A stretch of DNA of 64,000 nucleotides from Allosphingosinicella deserti (GTDB lineage: Bacteria > Pseudomonadota > Alphaproteobacteria > Sphingomonadales > Sphingomonadaceae), in the NCBI RefSeq assembly GCF_003012735.1, contig NZ_PXYI01000008.1, forward strand, positions 62,001 through 126,000. The letters run 5' to 3'. The translations under genes and the position numbers were made by a program. Below the pieces are notes generated by a model. It was given only the letters and a program-made list of their open reading frames with translations. It was not told the origin of the DNA and did no database searches. Below are positions 1-8,844 of this stretch, one piece after another; positions within the stretch are counted from its first letter, which is position 1, and each line of letters opens with the position of its first letter.

Positions 1-475
1 GGGCCGACGCAATCGTCCGGTTGCCGATCCAGATGCTCGCAAGCGGTGGATTGCGCTGGAACATGTCGTGGTTGAGCGGCAGGTCGTTCTCGCCGCGGAA
101 ATCCGGAAGATAGAGATCGAGGTCGGTCGAGCCGATGTAGAAGGCGGGCGGCGCCGGATTATCGAGATGCTCTTCGATGCGGGCAAGCACCTCGCCAAGC
201 GGCGCACGGCCCCCCTGGAAGTTGAGGCCGGTGACATCCTCGTTGTAGAAGAACCGGCCCTTGATCTCGGGCGCGCCGCTATAGGCGACGATCGGCCGCT
301 GGCCCTGGAAGCGGCGCAGATAGGCGATTGCGGCGCGCGGCGATTCCAGGCCGCGTCGGACCAGCGGCCATTGGCCTGCCACGCCTTTCAGGATCGCCGG
401 CTGCTGCTCGGTCATGAGACGATCATAAGGGATCGAGTCCGGCGCGATACCGGTCAGCACCCGGGTCTTGCGCAT
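1..475 (-). CDS. Cupin-like (JmjC-type) domain protein, C-terminus beyond window edge
   Basis: The visible 158 residues match the N-terminal half of the cupin-like (Cupin_8/JmjC-fold) proteins found beside SapC and TonB receptors in Caulobacterales and Sphingomonadales. Typical segments are RPIVAYSGAPEIKGRFFYNE and, at the cut edge, SIWIGNRTIASA. In this family the latter runs directly into an HxD iron-ligand motif, which lies outside the window. The start at 475 is 8 nt after the SapC stop, so the two genes are probably co-transcribed. These proteins are thought to be non-haem iron enzymes or accessory factors of TonB-dependent nutrient uptake, but the substrate is unknown. Truncation here is only the window boundary, not a broken gene. 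Confidence 0.8.
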   Translation of the reverse strand, partial: MRKTRVLTGIAPDSIPYDRLMTEQQPAILKGVAGQWPLVRRGLESPRAAIAYLRRFQGQRPIVAYSGAPEIKGRFFYNEDVTGLNFQGGRAPLGEVLARIEEHLDNPAPPAFYIGSTDLDLYLPDFRGENDLPLNHDMFQRNPPLASIWIGNRTIASA

Positions 476-483
476 CGTCTCCC

Positions 484-1242
484 TCATGCACCCGCACCCG
501 CGACCGGACCGTCGGTTGCGCCCGAAAGCTTGCGGTTCTTGAGCTCGATCAGGCGCTGGACGTTGGCAAGCGAAGACAAGGCGAAGATCGCGGGTGCCAG
601 AAAGCCGGCATGATGCAGGCTCTCGAGCGCAGCCCCGTCTAGCGATGACAGCCGCTCGGCCGAAACGGCATGATAATTGGGAAGGGTGTAGGTGCGTCCT
701 TCCCCAAGCGCGATCTCGACCGCAACCGGCTGGACGAGCGCAAGCGCGTCATAGGCTGCGTACATCGGCCGCGAGAGTTCCAGGCCCTCGTAGATCGTGC
801 GCAACACGTCCGTAATTTCGTTGAGATAGGGCGCATTGCCACCCTGTGGCAGGAACAGGGCATGACCCTCGGCGTCGCCGACGCGGGGATCGTCGAGATC
901 GACGTGGATCATCGGCGCGGGGCGCCCGTCGGGATCGTTCGCGCGCTGCGAGAGGCTGATCGAGAAGGGGCCACGGCGCTGGATCGCAGGCACGCTGCGC
1001 GTGCGCCAGCCTTCGCTGCCAAGATACAGATTTTCCTGGCGATCGAGGCCGAGCAGGACGACGGCCTGAAGCTGGTCCTCCTCGTCGCGGCGGAAGAAGA
1101 TGGCGAACTCGCGCTGCAATGCCTCGAATTCCGTCGGGAAGACCGGCAACTGGTTCACGGCATCACCAAAATCGGCGCCGAACCGCGGCGCCACCTTCAG
1201 CGCGGCATGATCGATATTGTTGAGAAGAACCTGTCTGGTCAT
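484..1242 (-). CDS. SapC family protein
   Basis: A 252-residue protein starting MTRQVLLNNIDH and carrying the SapC-family blocks: FPTEFEALQREFAIFFRRD, a LYLGSEGW segment, RGPFSISL, and a C-terminal segment near FALSSLANVQRLIELKNR. SapC was named in Campylobacter S-layer work. In sphingomonads it usually accompanies TonB receptors and tryptophan-halogenase-like or cupin-like genes, and its biochemical role is unclear. The gene lies downstream of the TonB receptor, with a hairpin between them, and 8 nt before the cupin-like gene. I chose the ATG at 1242 because the family begins there; the frame is open further upstream, but that extension looks like non-coding sequence. Confidence 0.88.
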   Translation of the reverse strand: MTRQVLLNNIDHAALKVAPRFGADFGDAVNQLPVFPTEFEALQREFAIFFRRDEEDQLQAVVLLGLDRQENLYLGSEGWRTRSVPAIQRRGPFSISLSQRANDPDGRPAPMIHVDLDDPRVGDAEGHALFLPQGGNAPYLNEITDVLRTIYEGLELSRPMYAAYDALALVQPVAVEIALGEGRTYTLPNYHAVSAERLSSLDGAALESLHHAGFLAPAIFALSSLANVQRLIELKNRKLSGATDGPVAGAGA

Positions 1243-1387
1243 GGCGCGCTGCTCAACCCTGTCCCCAACTCGGCCCTGCTCGGCTTCAGGCCGCCGCGAC
1301 CGCGGCGATGATGGTCCATCGCCAGCGCGCGGGAAAGAGCTTAGCGGCTTCCCACGCCGATGGCGACGCGCGGTATCGGAAAGAGGA

Positions 1388-1412
1388 AAGGCCGCTGACA
1401 CGCAGCGGCCTT
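1388..1412 (-). terminator. Hairpin terminator after the TonB receptor gene
   Basis: A 10-bp perfect stem (1388-1397 with 1403-1412) and 5-nt loop lie 22 nt past the receptor stop codon. On the minus strand the stem is followed by a T/C-rich tail (TTTCCTCTTTCC). It may act as a partial terminator that sets lower expression of the downstream sapC and cupin-like genes. Confidence 0.6.
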
Positions 1413-1433
1413 CCCCCTCCCGTTCCGCTGCGA

Positions 1434-4400
1434 TCAGAAGCGGAAGCGCGTACCGAGCAGAATGCGTGGCTTCTGCTCCTGCGCGAACCACAGTTGGTTC
1501 TCCGACCGGGCATAGGACCGGACCGGTTCGCTGAGGATGTTGATCGCTTCGAGCGAGACCGCGATATTCTCGGTCACGTCGTAGCTGATGTTCGCATCCA
1601 GGGTCCCGAACGGCGCGAAGAAGACCGGGTTCCTGTTGTTGCCGCGGTTCACCGCTGCCAGGAACTTGTCGCGCCAATTGTAGGCGACGCGGGCCGAGAG
1701 GCCGTTCTTCTCGAAGATGCCCGTGATGTTGAAGCTGTCGCTGAGGCCCGTGAGCGCGAACACGTTGGCGCTTGGATCGGCACCGCGATCGATCTTCACG
1801 TCGCCGAGCACCTTGGTGTACGACCCGGAGATACCAAAGCCGGTGTCCCCGAAGAAGTGCTGACCCTGGATTTCGAAGCCGTGAATGTTGCCGCGCCGGT
1901 TGTTGATCGGCGTCGCCACCGAGAAGGTGTAGAGCGGGTCGGCGGCATTGGCGACGACGTCGGTGCGGCGCAGAACCGTGTCGACGAAGGCCTGGTTGAG
2001 ATTGCCGTTGACCAGGTTGGACTGGAACTGGGTGGAAGCCGTTCCGATGTTGCCGCCGTTCTCGATCAGCAGCGCCGTCATCGTGAACAGGTTCACGTCG
2101 CTGATTGTAAGGCCGAGCCGATCCAGCTCCTGCCGGGCGATGCCCGAACGGGTTCCGGCGGCACCGGAACTCGGGTCACGCAGTTCGAACAGGGGCCGAT
2201 CGACCTGGCCTACGCCGACGAAATTCTTCACCCGCTTGGCGAAGAAGCCCGCCGAAATGTAGCTTGTGCGGCCGAAATACCATTCGAGCGAGATGTCGAA
2301 ATTGTCCGAGACCAGCGGCCGCAAGTTCGGGTTGCCGGTGTTGCCGGTTGGTACGCCGCCAAGCGCCGTCGGCCGATTGGGGCCATTGGCCTGCTCGGAG
2401 GCGAACAGATTGCCGTAATCCGGCCGCGCAAGCGTCTTCGAATAGGAGACGCGGGCAACGACATTATCCATCGGCTCGATCTGGAAGTCGACCGCAGGCA
2501 GGAGGTTGTTGTACTCGCCCTCGCCCGAACGGGTGACCAGCGTGTCGTCGACCAGGCGGAGGATGCGGGTGAAATCGTTATCCGACGCCCAGTTGATGCT
2601 GTCCGGCTCATTGAACTCGGCGAACGAATCCACCTTGGTGTTCTCCCAACGAACACCGGCGACGAGGCCCGCTCGCTTCCCGGCGAGATCGCCCTTCCAG
2701 CTGAACTGGGCGTAGGCCGACCAGATCTTTTCGCGAACCCGGTCGAAATCGCTGCCGGTGACGCTAATGGGGTTGTTCGAATAGCCCTGGGCGAACGCCT
2801 CGTAGAGATCGACGGCGTTGCCGCGGAACGCGATGTCGGCGGAAGTCGGGCTGTAATGGTCGAACTTGCAGCTCAGACAGTAGGTCTCGATCAAGTCGCC
2901 GGCGAACTGGGCGACGTCGCCGACATTGCCGATTCCCCAGTCGCCCAATTGCTGCTGCGTTTGGGTTCGCTGGCTGGTCATCTTCGAGTCGATATAGGTC
3001 GTGCCGACATCGAAGCGGCTCTCACCGTCGAGCTCCCAGCTCAGGTCGGCGCGGAACTGGTTGATGCGATGGCTCTGGCGCGAGGCGTTGGTGCGCTGCA
3101 CCTGGGTCCCGAGATCGCCAATGTCGAGCACGCCGTTCGCATTGCCGCGCCGATTGATCGCGCCGGTTGCCTGATCGACGTCGACGACCCGGTCGTTGAA
3201 AACGTAATTCTGAAGCGGGATGGATCCGTTATAGTCCACCGAGTGGGAGTCGATCACCGGAGCACCGAAGCTGACCAGGGTCGAGCTTGCGCCATTCCGA
3301 GCGTCGGGCGTGCTCTTCGACTTCGAGTGGTTGGCGTCGAGGTTCAGGGTGAACCCGTCGGCGATCTCCCAATTCGCGTTGAGACCATAGGATTCGAGCT
3401 GGGTCTTGGTCGCACGATATTGCTGCTCGAAGCCCATGTCCTTGACGGTGTAGAGCGAGCCTTCCTGGATCAGCGTGGCGGTCTTGACCACAGGATCGTC
3501 GTCGAACGTCACCGCGTCGAACGGCCGGTTGAACCAGTTGGTCTGATCGGCGCGCTCTTCCGAAATCTTGTTCTGGGCGAACAAGGCGTCGGCAGTGAAC
3601 GTGAGCGTCTCCATCGGCCTGAATTGCAGCGTACCGGAGGCATTGATGCGCTCGCGCTCCGACTCCGAATAATGGTAGCGGCTGTCGTTCGGGATCGCGA
3701 CCAGCTGGTTGGGATCGGTCGGCCCGTTGGTGATCACGGTCGTCGGTCCACGGCCCGGCATCGACGAGAAGGGCGCGATGTTCCAGTCGTTGGAGGTGGC
3801 GCTCGCCGCTGCGCTCTCGCGCTTCTGATAGGCGCCGAACAGCGACACGCCGAAGCGATCCTCGGCGTCCGACCAGCTGACCACGCCCGACACTTCCGGC
3901 GTGATCTTGAAGCCGTCGCCGCTGGTGTCATAAAGCGCCTTGGCCCCGATGCTTCCGCGCAGGCCCTCGGCTCTGCCGTCCAGCGGGCGCTGGGTGACGA
4001 CGTTGATCGCAGCGCCGATGCCGCCCGAGGGGATGGCGGCACGGCCGGTCTTGTAGACTTCCAGCCGGCTGACGCCTTCCGAAGCAAGGTTCGAGAAGTC
4101 GAACGAACGGCCTGTGGCACGTGCAAAGTCGACATTCTGGTCGCCGCCGACGGCGTTCACGTCCGAGGTCGCGATCTGGCGGCCGTTCACCGTGACGAGG
4201 TTGAAGGTCGGGCCGAAGCCGCGGACGGTGACCTGCGACCCTTCGCCATTGCGGCGGTCGATCGAGACGCCGGGGATGCGCTGGAGGCTTTCCGCCAGGT
4301 TGGTGTCCGGGAACTTGCCGATGTCTTCGGCCGAGATCGCGTCCACGACGCCGTTCGACTCCCGCTTGATGTCCATCGCCGCCTCGAGGCTGGCGCGGAT

Positions 4401-4625
4401 GCCGGTGACCACGATTTCTTCGTCGTCCGCCGGCGTCGGGGTGACGGCGTTGGTTTCCGCCGGCGTGGGTTCGCCGGTCGCGGTGGTGGCGGTGGTCCCC
4501 TCCTGCGCCCAGGCCGGCGCGGTGAACATGCCGGCGGAGAGGGTGGAGACGCCGAGCAGCAACGATGCGCGCAGCAGCGTGCCCGAGCGTGTTTCGGACG
4601 CGGTTCGACTAGTAAGGCTGTTCAT
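1434..4625 (-). CDS. TonB-dependent outer-membrane receptor
   Basis: A 1063-residue outer-membrane receptor. A signal peptide ends near residue 37 (FTAPAWAQ). The plug domain begins with EEIVVTGIRASLEAAMDIKR and continues through AEDIGKFPDTNLAESLQRIPGV and VTVRGFGP. A long beta-barrel follows and ends in the outer-membrane C-terminal Phe (LLGTRFRF). This subclass imports carbohydrates or related nutrients with energy from TonB-ExbBD. The start at 4625 has a strong ribosome site (GGGGAGG). A LacI-family palindrome at 4714-4725 and the downstream SapC and cupin-like genes point to a substrate-induced uptake locus. The substrate cannot be read from the sequence, and no regulator gene is in the window. 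Confidence 0.95.
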   Translation of the reverse strand: MNSLTSRTASETRSGTLLRASLLLGVSTLSAGMFTAPAWAQEGTTATTATGEPTPAETNAVTPTPADDEEIVVTGIRASLEAAMDIKRESNGVVDAISAEDIGKFPDTNLAESLQRIPGVSIDRRNGEGSQVTVRGFGPTFNLVTVNGRQIATSDVNAVGGDQNVDFARATGRSFDFSNLASEGVSRLEVYKTGRAAIPSGGIGAAINVVTQRPLDGRAEGLRGSIGAKALYDTSGDGFKITPEVSGVVSWSDAEDRFGVSLFGAYQKRESAAASATSNDWNIAPFSSMPGRGPTTVITNGPTDPNQLVAIPNDSRYHYSESERERINASGTLQFRPMETLTFTADALFAQNKISEERADQTNWFNRPFDAVTFDDDPVVKTATLIQEGSLYTVKDMGFEQQYRATKTQLESYGLNANWEIADGFTLNLDANHSKSKSTPDARNGASSTLVSFGAPVIDSHSVDYNGSIPLQNYVFNDRVVDVDQATGAINRRGNANGVLDIGDLGTQVQRTNASRQSHRINQFRADLSWELDGESRFDVGTTYIDSKMTSQRTQTQQQLGDWGIGNVGDVAQFAGDLIETYCLSCKFDHYSPTSADIAFRGNAVDLYEAFAQGYSNNPISVTGSDFDRVREKIWSAYAQFSWKGDLAGKRAGLVAGVRWENTKVDSFAEFNEPDSINWASDNDFTRILRLVDDTLVTRSGEGEYNNLLPAVDFQIEPMDNVVARVSYSKTLARPDYGNLFASEQANGPNRPTALGGVPTGNTGNPNLRPLVSDNFDISLEWYFGRTSYISAGFFAKRVKNFVGVGQVDRPLFELRDPSSGAAGTRSGIARQELDRLGLTISDVNLFTMTALLIENGGNIGTASTQFQSNLVNGNLNQAFVDTVLRRTDVVANAADPLYTFSVATPINNRRGNIHGFEIQGQHFFGDTGFGISGSYTKVLGDVKIDRGADPSANVFALTGLSDSFNITGIFEKNGLSARVAYNWRDKFLAAVNRGNNRNPVFFAPFGTLDANISYDVTENIAVSLEAINILSEPVRSYARSENQLWFAQEQKPRILLGTRFRF

Positions 4626-4941
4626 GGCTTCCTCCCCTATTGTCTCAGGCTCTACGGGCCAGTTGTGCACATTGGCCGACCAGTTCTTTGGCCGTCCTAG
4701 TAACTCCGATTTCGTTAGCGCTAACACGAGCATCCTGACCGATCAAGGCGGACGGTCATGTGCATGTGCGAAAAACAAGCTGCCATTTATCCGACATATT
4801 CAAATGGCTAACGGGTACAGCAACTTGCGAGATTGCCGGGGCCAGAGACGATCGCCAGACTCATGATAGTTGTGACAGCTGTGCAACACAGAAGCGGAAG
4901 TTTGCACCTGCTGTAACCGTTCTCGGGAGAACGATGCTGCG
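4626..4941. other. Divergent intergenic region
   Basis: 316 bp between the minus-strand receptor and the plus-strand PH-domain gene. The only clear element is the palindrome at 4714-4725. The stretch is less GC-rich than its surroundings, with an A-rich patch near 4770-4800, as expected for promoters, but I could not assign -35/-10 boxes with confidence. No RNA gene was recognised. Confidence 0.6.
4714..4725. promoter_or_regulatory. LacI-family operator-like palindrome
   Basis: GTTAGCGCTAAC is a perfect 12-bp palindrome centred on CG, the usual form of LacI/GalR-family operators. It starts 89 bp upstream of the TonB receptor ATG, close to where its promoter must lie. Inference: a LacI-type repressor responding to a sugar controls the receptor. 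The divergent gene at 4942 could share the control, but it is 216 bp away. Confidence 0.65.
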
Positions 4942-5394
4942 ATGCAGCAAGCGTTCCCTGGCGCGATGCTGGTTACGGATCCTGCTTTTCGCGCCTTCGC
5001 GGCCATTGCGGGCGTCTTGTTTCCGCCCCAGATAGGGCGAATGCGGATCCTCGACGTAGACGAACTCAGCCCCACCGAAGCGGCCGAGCGCACGCCTCAT
5101 TTGGTCGATGGCGAGCGGGTTTATGCCGGGTTCGCATCGGCAACCGGGCTCATTTTGTTCACCGAGTTGCGGATCCTGCTCGTCCAGCGGGAACATCTGC
5201 TGCAGGAGAAGATCGAGACCGCCTCCTATCCGTGGCGGCAGTTGCGACACTTCGCGATCACCGACGCCAGCGAGGGCAGCCGCAGCGTGTTGCGGATCTG
5301 GCTCGCCGACGAACAGCAGCCACTTCATCTCCGAGCCAATCCGGGGACCGATCTCGCCGCATTACAGCGGCTGCTCGCCGCCAGGCTCGCCTGA
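4942..5394 (+). CDS. Small PH-domain protein (bPH_1-like)
   Basis: A 150-residue soluble protein with no signal peptide. The core from about residue 50 (DGERVYAGFASATGLILFTE, then RILLVQ, TASYPWRQLRHFAI and VLRIWL) has the strand pattern of bacterial pleckstrin-homology domains of the YvbH/bPH_1 type. The function is unknown; such proteins are often stress-associated or bind membranes. Upstream in-frame ATGs at 4942 and 4963 and the ATG at 5041 are all possible starts. I use 4942 because a GGGAG lies about 13 nt before it, which is not decisive. It diverges from the TonB receptor. Confidence 0.65.
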   Translation: MQQAFPGAMLVTDPAFRAFAAIAGVLFPPQIGRMRILDVDELSPTEAAERTPHLVDGERVYAGFASATGLILFTELRILLVQREHLLQEKIETASYPWRQLRHFAITDASEGSRSVLRIWLADEQQPLHLRANPGTDLAALQRLLAARLA

Positions 5395-5524
5395 TCTGCG
5401 CATCCGTTACGCTTTCGCGACGATGAATGAGACGTAGTTTCAGGTTCATGGAGCGTGGGTTACCTTCCAATCGTTCTGAAGGGTGTGTTCCAGGTCCCGA
5501 CGGGACGGATGACAGGAGAGAGTG

Positions 5525-5839
5525 ATGCGTATTCTCGTATTTGCCGCGCTCGCGGCCGCCACAGTGCTTCCCGCCACCGGTGCTTCGGCCCAGAATTGGG
5601 GTGGTCGCGGCTCTTACGGCTACGGTCGCGGTTCGGAAGTGCGTCAGGAGCAGCGCGAATGCCGCCGCGAGCTGCGCCGGGCCGACAGCCGTCGCGAATA
5701 TCGACGTGAGTTGCGCGAATGCCGTCGTGAGATCCGCGAGGCTCGCCGTGATGACCGCCGCGACTATCGCCGCGGCGATCGGTACGATCGGCGTTACCGG
5801 GCGGATTATCGCGACTACCGGGATTATCGCCGCTACTGA
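5525..5839 (+). CDS. Small secreted Arg/Tyr/Asp-rich protein
   Basis: A 104-residue protein with a clean signal peptide (MRILVFAALAAATVLPATGA, cleavage near ASA-Q). The mature part is highly charged: repeated RxECRRELR units with three regularly spaced Cys, then DRRDYRR, YDRRYR and RDYRDYRDYRRY runs. The start at 5525 has GGAGAG upstream. Small periplasmic proteins of this composition are common in sphingomonads and have no assigned function; they could bind nucleic acid, polyanions or metals. The gene stands alone between its own promoter region and the hairpin at 5861. Confidence 0.75.
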   Translation: MRILVFAALAAATVLPATGASAQNWGGRGSYGYGRGSEVRQEQRECRRELRRADSRREYRRELRECRREIREARRDDRRDYRRGDRYDRRYRADYRDYRDYRRY

Positions 5840-5860
5840 TTGACCGCCATTCGCCCCAAA

Positions 5861-5895
5861 GCCCCGTTCGATGTCTGGTAAGGCGCGAACGGGGC
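5861..5895 (+). terminator. Hairpin after the Arg-rich secreted protein
   Basis: A perfect 10-bp inverted repeat (GCCCCGTTCG with CGAACGGGGC) with a 15-nt loop, 21 nt after the stop at 5839. There is no strong T-run, so it may be a weak terminator or mRNA-protecting structure. Confidence 0.5.
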
Positions 5896-6135
5896 AAATG
5901 GCCCCAGCACGAACGAAGCCCTGATCGGCGCTCCACCTTCCGCTGATCGGCGCGGCTGCTTCGAGCGGGCCTCGCCTGCCGGTTCTCTTTGCCATCTTCG
6001 AGCGTCCCGGCTTGCCGTCCATCAACGACACAAACGCTGTCGGGCCAGCGACCATCTGTGCTACGAGGCGTGCAAGGCTCCCGGGAGAAATCTCGCACGG
6101 AGCCAATGCTTTGACCGGGGCATGGGGCGCCCGGC

Positions 6136-7170
6136 ATGGGCATGGATTGGGGGTCGGATGTGCGCAGGGTGGTCAGGCTCGACCTGCCGAAGCGGCTGTC
6201 GCACCTGTTGCCGGAGTGGCTGACGCAGCTGCTCGCAGCAATTGCGATCACCGGGTTTTTCGTCGGTCTGCGGCTGATGGCCGTCCCGCTGATCGGTCCC
6301 CAGGCGCCATTCGCTTTGGCATTCCTGTCCACGGTGCTCGCCACTCTCGTCGCCGGATGGCGGAGCGGCGCGGCATCGCTCGTGCTCGGCATGGCGCTGA
6401 TCTGGTATTTCGTGCTGCCGCATCGTCAGAGCTTCGCGGTCGCAGATACGGCGACTGCGATGACGCTCGCGATCGTCCTGTTCGCCCAGATCGTCATTCT
6501 CGTTGCTCTTGCTCTTTACCAGCGCGAGGTGCGGCTCGGCGAATATGATCGCCAGCGGCGGATCAATTTCCTCGGCCATGCGCTCCGCGAGATGGACCAC
6601 CGCACGAAGAACAATTTCCAGATCGTGACCAGCCTCCTCGCACTGCAAGCAAATCGCTCCGGCAATTCCGAGGTGAAGGCCGCCCTCACGGAAGCCACCG
6701 AGCGCCTGAAGGCGGTCGCAGCCGTTTACGATGCGCTTGCGCCAAGCAGCCAGGGTCTGGCGACCGTGCGTTTGCAGGATCAGATGGAGGAGATCTGCCG
6801 TCAGATCAGGCGCGGCATTCTTCCGGAGGGGATTTCGCTCGAAGTGGAGATCGAGCCGATGCTGGTGCCGCATGAGACGGCGGTCTCGATCGGCATCATC
6901 GTGAACGAACTCGTCACCAATGCCTGCAAGCACGCCTTCGATGAAAGCGGCGGAACGATTTGGGTGCGTGCGACCCGGGAAGGCGACAACGCTCGGATCG
7001 AAGTCGCGGACGATGGCAACGGCTACACTCCGGTGGCACAGGGCCGCAAGGGGCTCGGCACGAAGCTGGTCGCCGCGTTCGTTCAGCGGGTCGGCGGCAG
7101 CGCGGACGTCCGCTCGACGCCCGGCGGCGGGACGAGCCATACCATCTCCTTGCCGCTGCACGGCGAATGA
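6136..7170 (+). CDS. Membrane sensor histidine kinase, HisKA_2 type
   Basis: A 344-residue kinase. Residues about 30-127 form about four membrane segments resembling the DUF4118 sensor module. The HisKA_2 dimerisation domain follows with the phospho-acceptor His155 (REMDHRTKNNFQIV), then an HATPase domain with N-box NELVTNACKHAF, DDGNG, and GLGTKLV. HisKA_2/HWE-type kinases often feed general-stress or two-component outputs in alphaproteobacteria. No response regulator lies next to it. The NUDIX gene overlaps its stop by 4 nt, so they share a transcript. An alternative ATG is two codons in. Confidence 0.88.
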   Translation: MGMDWGSDVRRVVRLDLPKRLSHLLPEWLTQLLAAIAITGFFVGLRLMAVPLIGPQAPFALAFLSTVLATLVAGWRSGAASLVLGMALIWYFVLPHRQSFAVADTATAMTLAIVLFAQIVILVALALYQREVRLGEYDRQRRINFLGHALREMDHRTKNNFQIVTSLLALQANRSGNSEVKAALTEATERLKAVAAVYDALAPSSQGLATVRLQDQMEEICRQIRRGILPEGISLEVEIEPMLVPHETAVSIGIIVNELVTNACKHAFDESGGTIWVRATREGDNARIEVADDGNGYTPVAQGRKGLGTKLVAAFVQRVGGSADVRSTPGGGTSHTISLPLHGE

Positions 7171-7634
7171 CGGCCCCCCACAGCGCCGGCATCATCCTCT
7201 ACCGGATGCAGGGCAAGACGCTTGAAGTGCTTCTCGCCCACCCCGGCGGCCCGTTCTGGCGGCACCGCGATCACGGTGCCTGGATGATCCCTAAGGGTGG
7301 TGTCGAGAAAGGCGAGGATGCTGCCGCTTGCGCCATCCGCGAGTTCGAGGAAGAGCTCGGAACCCGTCCTCAGGGAACGCCGCGCTTCCTGTGCCGGATT
7401 CGTCAGACGGGCGGCAAGGTGGTCGATGCCTTCGCGCTCGAGGGCGATCTCGATGCCGCTTCGATCGTCAGCAACGATTTCACCATGGAATATCCGCCGA
7501 AGAGCGGCGAATTCCGTGCGTTCCCGGAAATCGACGCGGCGGCCTGGTATGGGCTCGAGGAAGCGCGCGCCAGAATCCTGCCGAGTCAATCGCCGATCCT
7601 GGACGCGCTCGAGGCCGATCTCGGCGGGCTCTAG
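7167..7634 (+). CDS. NUDIX hydrolase
   Basis: A 155-residue NUDIX-fold protein. The NUDIX box is seen as GGVEKGEDAAACAIREFEEE followed by LG, which fits GX5EX7REUXEEXGU apart from the last position, and is preceded by GAWMIPKG. The length and WMIPKG start resemble small hydrolases of nucleoside-diphosphate derivatives, including diadenosine polyphosphate and RNA-cap-like substrates. The specific substrate is not deducible. The ATG overlaps the kinase stop (ATGA). Confidence 0.88.
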   Translation: MTAPHSAGIILYRMQGKTLEVLLAHPGGPFWRHRDHGAWMIPKGGVEKGEDAAACAIREFEEELGTRPQGTPRFLCRIRQTGGKVVDAFALEGDLDAASIVSNDFTMEYPPKSGEFRAFPEIDAAAWYGLEEARARILPSQSPILDALEADLGGL

Positions 7635-7659
7635 AGCTTGGCTACAGCGCTGACTTCGC

Positions 7660-8763
7660 TCAATCGTTGAACAGGTCCGCGTGCTGCCGCGGCTGGCAGC
7701 GAAGATATTGCTTGGCCGCTTTCACCCGAGCCCCCAGCGCCGCGGCAGCGTGCCAGGGCCAGCGCGGATCGTAGAGGATCGTGCGGGCAAGGGCGATTGC
7801 GTCCGCGTCGCCCGTCGAGACGATCGCCTCGGCCTGTTCGAAGCCGGTAATCAGGCCCACGGCGATGACGGGAATGCCGACCTGCTCCTTCACCTTACGG
7901 GCCAGCGGCACCTGGTAGCTCGGCCCGACCGGGATCTGCTGGGCGGGATGCAGGCCGCCGCTCGATACGTGGATCGCATCGCACCCGCGGGCTTCGAGTG
8001 CCTTGGCAAAGGCGGTCGTGCTCTCGATGTCCCAGCCGCCATCGACCCAATCGGTGGCCGAGACACGCATGCTCACCGGCTTGTGCGCCGGAAAGGCGGC
8101 ACGGACGGCGTCGAACACTTCCAGCGGAAAGCGCATCCGATTCTCCAGGCTGCCGCCATATTCGTCCTCGCGCCGGTTTGAGAGCGGGGAGAGGAATTCG
8201 TGCATCAGATAGCCGTGCGCGCCGTGCAGCTGGATGGCATCGATGCCGAGCCGATCGGCCCTGACCGCCGCCGCGACGAATGCGTCGCGGAGCCGGACGA
8301 GATCGTCGCGGCCAAGTTCGGTGGGCGGGTTTTCGCCGTTCTCGAACGCAAGCGGGGAGGGCGCCTCGGTCTGCCAGCCGGTCGGCTCGTCCGGGCGGAT
8401 CTGGGCGCCGCCTTCCCACGGTACCCGCGTCGAAGCCTTGCGGCCGGCATGGGCGAGCTGGATCCCGATCGGCATGTCGGAATAGCGTCGGACGCCGGCG
8501 AGCACGCGGGCGAGCGCGGCCTCGTTGTCGTCCGACCACAGGCCGAGATCGTCGGGGGAGATCCTTCCCTCCGGAGTGACCGCCGTCGCCTCGATCATCA
8601 GCAATGAAGCGCCCGAGAGCGAGAGAGTGCCGAGGTGGATCAGGTGCCAGTCGGTCGCATTGCCGCTCCCGTCGGCGGAATATTGGCACATCGGTGCGAT
8701 GACGATGCGGTTGGAAAGGGAAAGCGCGCCGACATCGAGGGGCGTGAAGAGCTTGCTGGCCAT
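7660..8763 (-). CDS. Old-yellow-enzyme family NADPH:flavin oxidoreductase (YqjM-like)
   Basis: A 367-residue TIM-barrel FMN oxidoreductase. Signatures include APMCQYSA near residue 25, with the redox-tuning Cys of the YqjM/xenobiotic-reductase class; HAGRKAS; HGAHGYLMHEFLSPLSNRR and DEYGGS; and ALARTILYDPRWPWHAA at the C-terminus. It reduces activated alkenes such as enones and nitro compounds with NAD(P)H. The ATG at 8763 matches the family N-terminus (LFTPLDVGALSLSNRIVIAP). It lies 81 nt downstream of the PhzF-like gene on the same strand and ends convergent to the NUDIX gene. Confidence 0.92.
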   Translation of the reverse strand: MASKLFTPLDVGALSLSNRIVIAPMCQYSADGSGNATDWHLIHLGTLSLSGASLLMIEATAVTPEGRISPDDLGLWSDDNEAALARVLAGVRRYSDMPIGIQLAHAGRKASTRVPWEGGAQIRPDEPTGWQTEAPSPLAFENGENPPTELGRDDLVRLRDAFVAAAVRADRLGIDAIQLHGAHGYLMHEFLSPLSNRREDEYGGSLENRMRFPLEVFDAVRAAFPAHKPVSMRVSATDWVDGGWDIESTTAFAKALEARGCDAIHVSSGGLHPAQQIPVGPSYQVPLARKVKEQVGIPVIAVGLITGFEQAEAIVSTGDADAIALARTILYDPRWPWHAAAALGARVKAAKQYLRCQPRQHADLFND

Positions 8764-8844
8764 GGTCTGTCCTGTGGTTGGGCGAATGCCCGTCGAGCGC
8801 TGAAGATGGGTCGGGGCCCGTCCGTTTCCAGACCCCCTTCCCAA

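Noticed and set aside
1308-4700. Long open frame (about 1130 codons) on the plus strand opposite the TonB receptor
   Set aside because: The translation is Arg/Asp/Val-rich with no known domain. It mirrors the receptor gene codon by codon, as expected for an antisense frame in GC-rich DNA.
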